Shown here in pieces: positions 1 to 12,050 of a stretch of 64,000 nucleotides of DNA. The stretch lies in assembly GCF_900110755.1 (NCBI RefSeq), contig NZ_FOFF01000006.1, positions 183,651 through 247,650 of the forward strand, in the 5' to 3' direction. The notes under the pieces were generated by a model. That model was not told the DNA's origin. It worked only from the letters and a program-made list of their open reading frames with translations, and made no database searches. The position numbers and the translations under genes are program-made. Position 1 is the first letter of the stretch. Each line of letters begins with the position of its first letter. Source of the stretch: Streptomyces sp. yr375 (lineage in GTDB: Bacteria; Actinomycetota; Actinomycetes; Streptomycetales; Streptomycetaceae).

Positions 1-1466
1 CACGAGGTTCCCCTCCCGCCCCTCCCGGGTCGCCTGCCGCAGATCGTCCCGGCGGACGACCAGCCCCCGCCCGGAACGCCCCCGCGCCCGCTGATGCGGC
101 GCGGCGGCCTGCACGGTCGCCGCCAGGTGCAGCTTGGTCAGGGCCCCTCGGGGCCGCCGCGCACCCGTCGTCCGCCCGTGCTCGGTGCGCGCCCGCGAAC
201 GCCGCCCGGCGGCACCCTCACCGATCCCGGGCACGCTGAGCACCTTCGTACGGTACGGCTCGGCGGCCCGGGCGGCGGGCCGCTCCCCGGCACCGGAGGC
301 CTGCGGCTCCCCGTCCTGCCCGGCCTCGGGCCGCGCGGCGGTGTCGCCACCCCCCTGCGGACCGGAGTCCGGAGCGGGCTGCCCACCGTCACCGGGCCCG
401 TCGGGATCCGGATCCTCGTCACCCTCGCCCTCACTGCCGCCCCCGCTGTCGCCTTCGCCGGGGCCGGCGAACTCCTCCAGCGTCTCGTCGAGCTTGTCCT
501 CGTCAAGTCCCGGCGCGTCAAAGGGATTACGACGCCTGCGGTGCGGCAGCGCGAGCAGCGCCGCCTGCCGTACGTCCTCGGCGAGCACGTCGGTGCGCCC
601 GGCCCAGGCCGCCAGCGCGGTCGCCGTCCGCGCCATGACGATGTCGGCGCGCATGCCGTCCACCTCGAACGCGGCGCAGGTGGCCGCGATCTGCCGCAGC
701 GCCCCGTCCCCGAGCCGCACGGACGGCAACAACTCCCGTGCGGCGACGATCCGTTGCCGTACGGCGCTCTCCTCGTCGGCCCATCGCTCGGCGAACCCGC
801 CCGGATCGTCGTCGTAGGCGAGCCGCCGCCGTACGACCTCCACCCGCTGGTCGGGCTCCCGCGAGGCGGCGACCTCGACGGTCAGCCCGAACCGGTCGAG
901 CAACTGCGGCCGCAGCTCGCCCTCTTCGGGGTTCATCGTCCCGACGAGCAGGAACTTCGAGGCGTGCCGTACGGAGACGCCCTCGCGTTCGACGTACGAG
1001 GCACCCATCGCCGCCGCGTCCAGCAGCAGGTCGACCAGGTGGTCGTGGAGGAGGTTGACCTCGTCGACGTAGAGGATGCCCCGGTGCGCGTCGGCGAGCA
1101 GCCCCGGCTCGAACGCCTTGACGCCTTCCGCGAGCGCCCGCTCGATGTCCAGCGCGCCCACGAGCCGGTCCTCGGAAGCCCCGACCGGCAGTTCGACCAT
1201 CCGCGACGCCCGCGTCTCGAACGCCCGCTCGTGCGGCCCGTCCGGGCACGCGGGGTCCGGAGAGGCCGGGTCGCACGAGAACCGGCAGCCCGCGACGACC
1301 TCCAACGCGGGCAACAGTGCCGAAAGCGCCCGCACCGCCGTCGACTTGGCGGTGCCCTTCTCGCCCCGCACCAGCACACCGCCCACCGCAGGCGACACGG
1401 CGTTCAGCAGCAGCGCGAGCCGTAGATCGTCCTGACCGACAACGGCCGTGAACGGGAAAGGAGTAC

Positions 1467-1470
<4 letters not shown>
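1..1470 (-). CDS. Cobalt/magnesium chelatase ChlI-ChlD-type AAA+ subunit (partial, C-terminus outside window)
   Basis: Probable ATPase motor that works with CobN to insert the metal during cobalamin synthesis. The frame is open from GTG at 1470 to base 1 (490 codons), so the C-terminus lies outside the window. Residues 1 to about 330 form a ChlI-type AAA+ domain, with Walker A GEKGTAKST at residues 36-44. An acidic Gly/Asp-rich linker follows at about 335-385, then a basic segment. This is the layout of fused I-D chelatase subunits, which end in a von Willebrand A domain; that domain is inferred, not seen. The GTG start overlaps the cobN stop (GTGA), which implies translational coupling. Cobalt rather than magnesium is inferred from the cob neighbours and the riboswitch. 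Confidence 0.9.
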
Positions 1471-5134
<3,664 letters not shown>

Positions 5135-5138
<4 letters not shown>

Positions 5139-6649
5139 GCGGGCGCTCCCGGTGGAATGAAAGGCAGTCCTTGCGGCGCGCCCGACTCGATGAGCCGCCA
5201 GAGCGCGTCGGTGTCCGCGTGCTGTTCGATGAGGTCGCCGAGCCGGTCGAGCTGCTCCTCGCGCAGCGCGGCGAACGAGGTGTCGGCGGCGGGCACGAAA
5301 CGCCGGCCCGCGGCGGCCGCCACCTCGCGCAGAAACGCCCGCCGGAAGCCGTCCGACTCCAGCGAGCCGTGCCAGTGCGTGCCCCAGACGGAGCCGACCC
5401 GGCAGCCGTCCAGGAAGGCCTCGCCGCCGGTGACTTCGGCGACCCCGTGATGGATCTCGTACCCCTCGACCGGCTCGCCGAGGGCTTCCCCCACGGGCCG
5501 GGTGAGGGTCTTCTCGCGGGCGAACCGCACCCGCACGGGCAGCAGGCCGAGCCCGTCGACCTGCCCGAGCCGGCTCTCGACGTCGTCCTCGATGTGCTCG
5601 CCGAGGATCTGGAACCCGCCGCAGATGCCGAGGACGGGCCGCCGCTCGGCGGCCCGGCGGCGCAGGGCGTCGGCGAGGCCGCGCTCGCGCAGCCACTCCA
5701 GGGCGCGCACGGTCCCCCGGGTCCCCGGTACGACGACCAGGTCCGCGTCGGCCAGTTCCTCGGGCCGGTCCACGAACCGCACGACGACGCCCGGTTCGGC
5801 GGCCAGCGCGTCCACGTCGGTGAAGTTGGACATCAGCGGGACGGCGCAGACCGCGACCCGCAGCACGTCCTCGCCGACGGGCGGGGCGGTGTTCGACTCC
5901 CGCACGGTCCCGCGCAGCGAGACGCGCAGGCCGTCCTCCTCGTCGATGCCGAGACCGTGCCGGAACGGCAGCACCCCGTACGTCCGCCGCCCGGTGAGCC
6001 CGAGCAGCATGTCGAGGCCCGGCTCCAGCAGCGAGACGTCCCCGCGGAACTTGTTGACGAGGAACCCGGCGACGAGTTCCTGGTCCTCGGGCGAGAGCAG
6101 CGCGACCGTCCCGAAGAACGACGCGAAGACCCCGCCGCGGTCGATGTCGCCGACGACGAGCACGGGCAGCCGCGCGCCCCGCGCGATGCCCATGTTCACG
6201 ATGTCGGTCCGCCGCAGATTGATCTCGGCGGGAGAGCCGGCCCCCTCACAGATCACCGCGTCATACGTGCCCCGCAACTCGGCGAGGCAGTCGAGAACGG
6301 TTCCGAGGAGTTTCTGCTGCCGCCCCCCGTGATACCCCCGGGCACTGAGCTCCCCGACGGGCTTCCCGAGCAGCACGACCTGGCTGCTCTGCTCGCCGCC
6401 GGGCTTGAGCAGCACCGGGTTCATCAGCGCGGTCGGCTCGACCCGGCAGGCCTGCGCCTGCATGGCCTGCGCACGCCCGATCTCGGCGCCCTCACGCGTC
6501 ACGAACGAATTCAGCGACATGTTCTGCGCCTTGAACGGCGCGACCTTCACCCCCTGCCGCACCAGCCACCGGCAAATCCCAGCCGTGACAACGCTCTTAC
6601 CGGCATCAGAGGTGGTACCGGCCACCAACAGCCCACCACCACCCGTCAT
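5135..6649 (-). CDS. cobQ: Cobyric acid synthase CobQ (CbiP)
   Basis: Glutamine- and ATP-dependent amidase that amidates four carboxylates of adenosylcobyrinic acid a,c-diamide to give cobyric acid. The protein has 504 residues, normal for the family. The N-terminal half is a dethiobiotin-synthetase-like P-loop domain ([12 protein letters not shown] near residue 10, then [11 protein letters not shown]). The C-terminal half is a class I glutamine amidotransferase domain, with the nucleophile cysteine in LGICGGFQ and the histidine in YEIHHG. The start ATG at 6649 overlaps the cobD stop and its own stop overlaps the cobN start, so translation of cobD, cobQ and cobN is probably coupled. Confidence 0.97.
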
Positions 6650-7587
6650 GACGCACGCCCCTTCGCGAGCAGCCGCCCGGCGATTCCGACTCCGAGCGCG
6701 AGCAGTCCGACGCGTCGGGAGAGTCGTACGGCGCGTTCGATGTCGGGTACGGCCACGGGGCGGCCCGGGGCGTTGAGCACCGGCCGGTGCTCAACGCGCC
6801 CGCCGTAGGACAGCGTTCCGCCCAGTCGTACGCCGAGGGCGCCCGCGAAGGAGGCCTCCACGGGGCCGGCGTTGGGGCTCGGGTGCTTGGCGGCGTCGGC
6901 GCGCCAGGCGCGTACCGCGCCTCGCGGATCGTCGCCGGAGGCGGCTGCGAGGACGGCGGTGAGGCGGGCGCCCGGCCAGCCGGCCAGGTCGTCGAGGCGG
7001 GCGGAGGCCCAGCCGTAGCGCCGGTGCCGGGGCGACTTGTGCCCGACCATGGCGTCGAGCGTGTTCACGGCCCGGAACCCGACCAGCCCCGGCACCCCGG
7101 CCACGGCACCCCACACCAGGGCTCCGACCACGGCGTCCGAGGTGTTCTCGGCGACGGACTCGACGACCGCGCGGGCGACGCCGTCGGCGTCGAGCGCCTG
7201 CGGGTCCCGGCCGCACAGATGCGGCAGCCGCGCCCTGGCCCCTTCGACGTCCCCGGCCTCCAGCGCCCGCCCGACGGCCCGCGCCTCGCGCGCGAGCGAG
7301 GTCCCGCCGACGACGGCCCAGGTGGCGGCGGCGGTGAGGGCGACGGAAGCGGCACGGGAGGACCGTACGCAGTGCGCGGCACCCGCCGCGAGGGCGACGG
7401 CGCCGCCCACGCACACCCCGGTGTGCAGCGCCCCCCACCCGCGATGGTCCCGCCACAACACCCGCTCCACGGCTTCCGCGGCACGCCCGAACACGGCCAC
7501 CGGATGGCCGCGGCGCGGGTCGCCGAGCAGGTGGTCGCCGAGAAGGCCGGCGGCGGCGCCGTACGCGAAGACGCGATCGGCACGCAT
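6646..7587 (-). CDS. cobD: Adenosylcobinamide-phosphate synthase CobD/CbiB
   Basis: Integral membrane enzyme that joins aminopropanol phosphate (or aminopropanol) to adenosylcobyric acid. It has 313 residues from ATG 7587 ([14 protein letters not shown]). The motif [14 protein letters not shown] near the N-terminus and the segment [19 protein letters not shown] are typical of CbiB, with several hydrophobic segments. The frame stays open upstream to 7680, but that part lies between riboswitch and gene and does not look like family sequence. I see no clear Shine-Dalgarno sequence; instead a hairpin (7591-7607) abuts the start codon. This is the first gene of the operon behind the B12 riboswitch. 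Confidence 0.93.
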   Translation of the reverse strand: MRADRVFAYGAAAGLLGDHLLGDPRRGHPVAVFGRAAEAVERVLWRDHRGWGALHTGVCVGGAVALAAGAAHCVRSSRAASVALTAAATWAVVGGTSLAREARAVGRALEAGDVEGARARLPHLCGRDPQALDADGVARAVVESVAENTSDAVVGALVWGAVAGVPGLVGFRAVNTLDAMVGHKSPRHRRYGWASARLDDLAGWPGARLTAVLAAASGDDPRGAVRAWRADAAKHPSPNAGPVEASFAGALGVRLGGTLSYGGRVEHRPVLNAPGRPVAVPDIERAVRLSRRVGLLALGVGIAGRLLAKGRAS

Positions 7588-7590
7588 CGG

Positions 7591-7607
7591 CTCAGCCGGT
7601 CGCTGAG
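7591..7607 (-). promoter_or_regulatory. Hairpin next to the cobD start codon, possible riboswitch expression platform
   Basis: CTCAGC and GCTGAG form a 6-bp stem with a 5-nt loop, ending three bases before the cobD ATG (7587). It lies between the B12 aptamer and the start codon. It could hide the ribosome entry site when the ligand is bound; this role is inferred. Confidence 0.45.
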
Positions 7608-7687
7608 TCGGAGGGTGTACTGGTACTGAACCTCGATCGGCAGCCGAGCATGGCGATATGTCCTCACTCAGGGTGTCCACGCCCTGG

Positions 7688-7845
7688 TTCGACGAGACCG
7701 GCGGCGAGAGTTCCTGGCTCCCGGGGTTTCCTCCCCGGTGACAGTGGCGGGACCGCGCCGGATTCGCACCGGCTTCCTCTCCTGCCGCCGTATATGGCTC
7801 GGGCAGTCCACCACGGGCCCGGAAGACCCGTCAACTTGCCGTTGA
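7688..7845 (-). promoter_or_regulatory. Cobalamin (B12) riboswitch
   Basis: On the minus strand the conserved core reads GCCGGTGCGAATCCGGC, then GGTCCCGCCACTGT, then a stem with a GGGG/CCCC pair, then GAGCCAGGA. These correspond to the GGTGNNAATCC / CCCGCNRCTGT / B12-box elements of the cobalamin riboswitch. It sits 100 bp upstream of cobD in the sense orientation, so adenosylcobalamin is expected to repress the cobD-cobQ-cobN-chelatase operon. The outer limits are approximate because the P1 helix was not resolved. Confidence 0.93.
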
Positions 7846-7913
7846 CCTGCGAGGCTGGAGTGTGCAGAAGCCCACACAGAGGCGGTCGGCGCGGTCCGGG
7901 GAACCACGAGAAC

Positions 7914-7945
7914 GGGGTGCGGGACGGTGATCCGTCCCGCACCCC
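7914..7945 (-). terminator. Hairpin terminator of the pit operon
   Basis: A perfect 14-bp inverted repeat (GGGGTGCGGGACGG with a TGAT loop on the plus strand) lies 20 bp after the stop of the small membrane protein gene. It separates that transcript from the riboswitch region. Between it and the aptamer (7846-7913) I see no gene; the cob operon promoter should be there, but I cannot pick clear hexamers. Confidence 0.75.
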
Positions 7946-7965
7946 GGGGGTGTTCGGGTGGCGCG

Positions 7966-8187
7966 TCAGGCGACGATCAGGGAGATCCCGTACGCCACCG
8001 CCGCCGCGCAGGCCGCGAAGCACGCGTACGCGCCCGTCACCGCGAGGGCGGCCGAACCGCCCTCGGCCGTGGCCCGCTCCTGGCGGGACAGGCCCATGAT
8101 GCCGAGGGTGAACAGGGTCACGAGGCCCACGGTGACCACGAGGCTGACGCCGAAGACGGAGCCCAGGGCCGCCCAGTCGATCTTCAT
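7966..8187 (-). CDS. Small membrane protein co-transcribed with the Pit phosphate transporter
   Basis: This is a 73-residue protein with two hydrophobic segments (about residues 8-30 and 47-70) joined by a short charged loop, so probably a two-pass membrane protein. I do not recognise a named domain. ATG 8187 is preceded at good distance by GGAAGAG. It starts 38 bp after the pit stop codon and is followed by a strong hairpin, so the two genes form one operon. That suggests an accessory role in phosphate uptake or shared PHO regulation. Function unknown. Confidence 0.8.
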   Translation of the reverse strand: MKIDWAALGSVFGVSLVVTVGLVTLFTLGIMGLSRQERATAEGGSAALAVTGAYACFAACAAAVAYGISLIVA

Positions 8188-8225
8188 GCTGTTTCTCTTC
8201 CTTCGTACGGACCGGGTCGGCGGGC

Positions 8226-9482
8226 TCAGACGGCCGTGGGCTCGGTGGACGTGGCGGCCGGGGACGGGATGGTGGCCGTCAGGCCGTCGGCGACCGGGCC
8301 GGCCGGCGGCGGCGTCACCGCCGCGATGGCCGCGGTGACCACACCCGGCGACTCCTCGGCCTCGTCGCGCTTGCCGCTCTCGTCGGTCTCGTTGACGTTC
8401 GACGCGTCGACGACCTCGCGCCGCGAGATCTTCCAGATCGCCGCACTGGAGGCCACCAGGAACACGGCCACGACCGCCGTACCCCAGTCGCCCAGGTCGG
8501 TGACCGACTCGGCCAGCGCGCCCACCAGGGCCGCCGCCGGGAGCGTCAGGCCCCACGCGACGAACATGCGGGTCGCCGTCGACCAGCGGACCACCCCGCC
8601 CTTGCGGCCCAGGCCCGCGCCCATCACCGCGCCGGACACCGAGTGGGTGGTGGAGAGGGAGAAGCCGAGGTGGGAGGAGGCCAGGATGACCGTGGCCGCG
8701 CTGGTCTGGGCGGCGAAGCCCTGCTGCGGCTGAAGGTCGGTCAGGCCCTTGCCCATGGTGCGGATGATGCGCCAGCCGCCGAGGTAGGTGCCGAGCGCGA
8801 TCGCGAGACCGGCGGAGAGGATGACCCAGGTGGGCGGGTCGGAGTCGGGGGCCACGGCGCCGCCGGCGACCAGGGCGAGGGTGATGATGCCCATCGTCTT
8901 CTGCGCGTCGTTGGTGCCGTGCGCGAGGGAGACCAGGCCGGCCGAGGCGATCTGGCCCGCGCGGTAGCCCTTCGCCGCGGCCTTGCCGTCGGCCTTCTTG
9001 CCGAGGGTGTAGGACAGGCGGGTCGCGAGCAGCGCCGCGACGCCCGCGACGAGCGGCGCCGCGATCGCCGGGATCAGCACCTTGGTGACCAGCGCGTCGC
9101 CGTGCACCGCGCCGGCGCCGGCCGAGGCGATGGTGGCGCCGATCAGGCCGCCCATGAGGGCGTGCGAGGAACTGGAGGGCAGGCCCACCAGCCAGGTCAG
9201 CAGGTTCCAGAGGATCGCGCCGACCAACGCCGCGAAGATGACCTCGGGACGGATGCCGGTCTCGTCGACGAGACCCTTGGAGATCGTGTTGGCGACCTCC
9301 ACGGAGAGGAAAGCGCCCACAAGGTTCAGTACGGCGGACATGGCCACCGCGACCTTGGGCTTGAGAGCACCGGTCGAGATGGTGGTCGCCATCGCGTTCG
9401 CGGTGTCATGAAAACCGTTCGTGAAATCGAACGCGAGTGCGGTGACGACCACAATCGCGAGGATCAGCGAGAAGTTTTCCAT
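8226..9482 (-). CDS. pitH: Low-affinity inorganic phosphate transporter, Pit/PHO4 family
   Basis: Cytoplasmic membrane symporter that takes up metal-phosphate with protons. The 418 residues contain both copies of the family signature: FTNGFHDTANAMATT near residue 20 and LAHGTNDAQKTMG near residue 190, each in one half of an internally duplicated membrane protein. A Pro/Ala-rich hydrophilic tail of about 60 residues follows the last membrane segment. A PHO box lies about 50 bp upstream, so PhoR-PhoP control is likely. In S. coelicolor the comparable gene (pitH2, from memory) is described as PhoP regulated. A small membrane protein gene follows in the same operon. Confidence 0.94.
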   Translation of the reverse strand: MENFSLILAIVVVTALAFDFTNGFHDTANAMATTISTGALKPKVAVAMSAVLNLVGAFLSVEVANTISKGLVDETGIRPEVIFAALVGAILWNLLTWLVGLPSSSSHALMGGLIGATIASAGAGAVHGDALVTKVLIPAIAAPLVAGVAALLATRLSYTLGKKADGKAAAKGYRAGQIASAGLVSLAHGTNDAQKTMGIITLALVAGGAVAPDSDPPTWVILSAGLAIALGTYLGGWRIIRTMGKGLTDLQPQQGFAAQTSAATVILASSHLGFSLSTTHSVSGAVMGAGLGRKGGVVRWSTATRMFVAWGLTLPAAALVGALAESVTDLGDWGTAVVAVFLVASSAAIWKISRREVVDASNVNETDESGKRDEAEESPGVVTAAIAAVTPPPAGPVADGLTATIPSPAATSTEPTAV

Positions 9483-9529
9483 TTACCCAGGCAATCGTTC
9501 GAGGTCATTGGCCGGTTGACCGTAGGCAA

Positions 9530-9551
9530 CCTGAATGAACGGAAGATGAAC
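9530..9551 (-). promoter_or_regulatory. PHO box (PhoP binding direct repeats) upstream of pit
   Basis: On the minus strand two adjacent 11-nt units, GTTCATCTTCC and GTTCATTCAGG, match the Streptomyces PhoP direct-repeat consensus (GTTCATTTACC-like). They end 48 bp before the pit start. This indicates control by the PhoR-PhoP two-component system. Confidence 0.85.
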
Positions 9552-9619
9552 TGAGGTGGACGTAGGAGTGTCTGTCCGCCGCCCGTGCCGTCTCCCTGGT
9601 GCCCTGACAGGATCGTGAC

Positions 9620-10327
9620 ATGGCTGAGCAGCGAAACGAGCGGCGACATCGGCAGGGACGGCGGGCTGCTCCCGAGGAGGCGCGAGCCTGGGAGGCGCTC
9701 GTGGCGACGGCCCGCCGCACAGTGGCCGACGGGCTGGTCGTCGGCACCTCCGGCAACGTCTCCGTGCGCGTCGGCGACACCGTGCTCGTCACACCGTCGG
9801 GCGTGCCCTACGACCGGCTCACCCCCGGCGACGTCACCGGCGTCGACCTCACCGGCCGTCAGGTGCTCGGCGCCCTGGTCCCGACCAGCGAACTGCCCAT
9901 GCACCTCGCCGTGTACCGCAGCACCGACGCCGGCGCGGTCGTCCACACCCACGCCGTGCACGCCACGGCCGTCTCGACCCTCGTCACCGAACTGCCCCTC
10001 GTCCACTACATGGTGGGCGCCCTCGGCGGCCCCGTCAGGGTCGCCCCCTACGCGACGTACGGCACCGAGGAACTCGCCGCGAACATGCTCCGCGCCCTCA
10101 CCGACCGCACCGGCTGCCTCCTGCAAAACCACGGCACCCTCACCTACGGCACCACCCTCGACCAGGCCTACGACCGCACAGCCCAACTGGAGTGGATGTC
10201 CCGACTCTGGCTCACAGCCTCGTCCCTCCCGGGCCGAACCCCCACCCTCCTGACGGAGGAACAGGTCACGGAGGCGGGCAAGCGACTGCGCGGCTACGGG
10301 CAGCGGCCGGCCTCCCCGGGGGAGTGA
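9620..10327 (+). CDS. Class II aldolase/adducin family protein (fuculose-phosphate aldolase-like)
   Basis: Zinc-dependent aldolase-fold protein, probably cleaving a sugar phosphate such as L-fuculose 1-phosphate; the substrate is not known. It has 235 residues. The class II features are TSGNVSVRVGD (phosphate-binding loop), SELPMHLAVY (catalytic Glu region), the zinc ligands HTHAVHA, and a third histidine in LLQNHGTLTYG. It starts at ATG 9620 and is divergent from pit. The last ~25 codons, coding LLTEEQVTEAGKRLRGYGQ and the following tail, are repeated twice more as untranslated sequence downstream (see the repeat at 10215-10610). Confidence 0.88.
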   Translation: MAEQRNERRHRQGRRAAPEEARAWEALVATARRTVADGLVVGTSGNVSVRVGDTVLVTPSGVPYDRLTPGDVTGVDLTGRQVLGALVPTSELPMHLAVYRSTDAGAVVHTHAVHATAVSTLVTELPLVHYMVGALGGPVRVAPYATYGTEELAANMLRALTDRTGCLLQNHGTLTYGTTLDQAYDRTAQLEWMSRLWLTASSLPGRTPTLLTEEQVTEAGKRLRGYGQRPASPGE

Positions 10328-10610
10328 GCGCGGCGGTAGCGCGTCGCCGCAGGTCACCGGCCCGGCCGCAGCCCCGCCCTCCTGGCGGAGGAACGGGTCG
10401 CCGAGGCGGGGGAGCGGCTGCGCGGCTACGGGCAGCAGCTCGGCTTCCCGGGTGAGTGCGCACCGCCGTCACGCGGTGCGCACGTCACCGGCCCGGCCGC
10501 ACCTCCACCCTCCTGCTGACGGAGGAGCAGGTCGCCGAGGCGGGCGAGCGGCTGCGCTGCTGCGGCCAGCACCCGGCCTCCCCGGGGGAGTGAGCACCGC
10601 CGTCACGCGT
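10215..10610 (+). repeat. Three direct copies of the aldolase 3' end (unit about 131 bp)
   Basis: Equivalent positions start at 10247, 10379 and 10510. Copy 1 is the real C-terminus of the aldolase. Copy 2 would encode LLAEERVAEAGERLRGYGQQ but has TGC instead of the stop. Copy 3 would encode LLLTEEQVAEAGERLRCCGQ with a stop restored. The copies have diverged but keep the aldolase reading pattern. The interval 10328-10699 holds no gene, only these copies and a GTCACGCGTCG-rich segment. Confidence 0.85.
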
Positions 10611-10699
10611 CGGGTGAGCGCCGACGTCACGCGTCGCCGGGCGTCACCCAGCCGGCCGCAGCGCTGGCCGGGTGGGCACGCGGCCGGGAGACTGGGCGG

Positions 10700-11857
10700 G
10701 TGCGCACTGTCAAAGCGGCGGCTGCCGCCGTCACCGCAGTTCTGGCCGCCGGCGCCGCCGGTGTCGCCGTCGGCCGGTTCGCCGGGGACGCCGCGCTGAA
10801 GGCGCCGCCCGGCAGGCCGCTGCCGACCGAACCCCGGCTCACCGTGCACGGCACGGCCGCCGGCCGGATCACCCTCACCCGTGACCTGGCCGCCCTGCGC
10901 CCCGGCGTCCACGGCCTCGCAGGCAACGGCTCCCACGCGGTCGTCGGCGCCGTCCTGCCCACCGCCGCGCGCTCCGCCGACACCGTCGTACGCCGCCTGG
11001 AACGGGTCACCCACGGCACGCTGAACCGCGGCGACGCGGTCTGGCTCACCCCGAACCTGTACGTCGGCGACCCCGGCAGCGCCCTCGGCCTCGACCACGC
11101 CGACGTCGACATCCCCGGCGAACTGGGCAACCTGCCCGCCTGGTTCGTCCCCGGCGACCGCCGCACCTGGGTGATCGCCGTGCACGGCCTGGGCGCCACC
11201 CGCGAACACGCCCTGAACCTCATGGGCTTCCTGCACCGCCGCCGCTTCCCCGTGCTCGCCCTCGCCTACCGCGGCGACCTGGGCGCACCCCGCCCCCCGG
11301 ACGGCCTGAACCACCTCGGCGCGACCGAGTGGCGCGACCTGGACGCGGCGATGCGCCACGCCGCGCGCCACGGCGCCGAACGCGTCGTGCTGCTCGGCTG
11401 GTCCACCGGCGCCACCATGGCCCTGCGCGCCGCCGCCGACTCCGCTCTGCGCGACCTCGTCTCCGGGCTCGTGCTGGACTCCCCGGTCCTCGACTGGCGG
11501 ACGACCCTGCGCGCCCTCGCCGCCGCCCGGCACACCCCCGGCGCGCTGCTGCCGCTCGCCGTCCGCGCCGCCGAGGGCCGCACCGGCCTGCACGGCGGCC
11601 CCGGCGGATCCGGCGGCTCCGGCAACTCCGGCGGCGATCCGGCCGCCGACCCGGCCCGGCTGACGGTCCCGACGCTGATCCTCCACGGCCCCGACGACAC
11701 CGTCGCCCCCTGGAGCCTCTCCCGCCGCCTCGCCGACCGCCGCCCCGAGCTGGTCGCCCTGCACACCGTCCCGCACGCCGCGCACGGCGCCATGTGGAAC
11801 GCCGACCCCGCGGCCTACGAGGAAGCCCTCCGCCGCTTCCTCACCCCCCTGATGTGA
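10700..11857 (+). CDS. Alpha/beta hydrolase, membrane-anchored or secreted
   Basis: Serine hydrolase of unknown substrate. It has 385 residues from GTG 10700. A hydrophobic N-terminal segment (residues 5-30, Ala-rich) is a signal peptide or anchor. The hydrolase core has the oxyanion-hole HG in VHGLGATREH near residue 160, the nucleophile serine in LLGWSTGATMA near 235, an aspartate in LHGPDDTVAP near 335 and the histidine in PHAAHGAMW near 360. A Gly/Ser-rich insert (GGSGGSGNSGG) precedes the last strand. The gene stands alone; upstream is the aldolase repeat region. An esterase/peptidase role cannot be decided. Confidence 0.85.
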   Translation: MRTVKAAAAAVTAVLAAGAAGVAVGRFAGDAALKAPPGRPLPTEPRLTVHGTAAGRITLTRDLAALRPGVHGLAGNGSHAVVGAVLPTAARSADTVVRRLERVTHGTLNRGDAVWLTPNLYVGDPGSALGLDHADVDIPGELGNLPAWFVPGDRRTWVIAVHGLGATREHALNLMGFLHRRRFPVLALAYRGDLGAPRPPDGLNHLGATEWRDLDAAMRHAARHGAERVVLLGWSTGATMALRAAADSALRDLVSGLVLDSPVLDWRTTLRALAAARHTPGALLPLAVRAAEGRTGLHGGPGGSGGSGNSGGDPAADPARLTVPTLILHGPDDTVAPWSLSRRLADRRPELVALHTVPHAAHGAMWNADPAAYEEALRRFLTPLM

Positions 11858-12050
11858 GCCGCCGATCCGGCCTGCCCGGGTACGCCCGGGACGGGGCGTC
11901 AGGACCGGTCCCGACCATTCCGTTTAAGCCCGTACCACTGGCCTGAACACGCCTCCGCACCCCTCTGCGCACCCCGTGCGTTGGCCAGTCCCGTAGCCCG
12001 CCGTGACATTCCGTTTGGGTTTTCGGACCGTCAACCGGAAGACTGCACCC

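Noticed and set aside
94..1425. Long plus-strand open frame (443 codons) opposite the chelatase gene
   Set aside because: It is antisense to a well-supported AAA+ gene with a Walker A motif and overlapping start; composition is Arg/Gly/Pro-rich as in high-G+C shadow frames.
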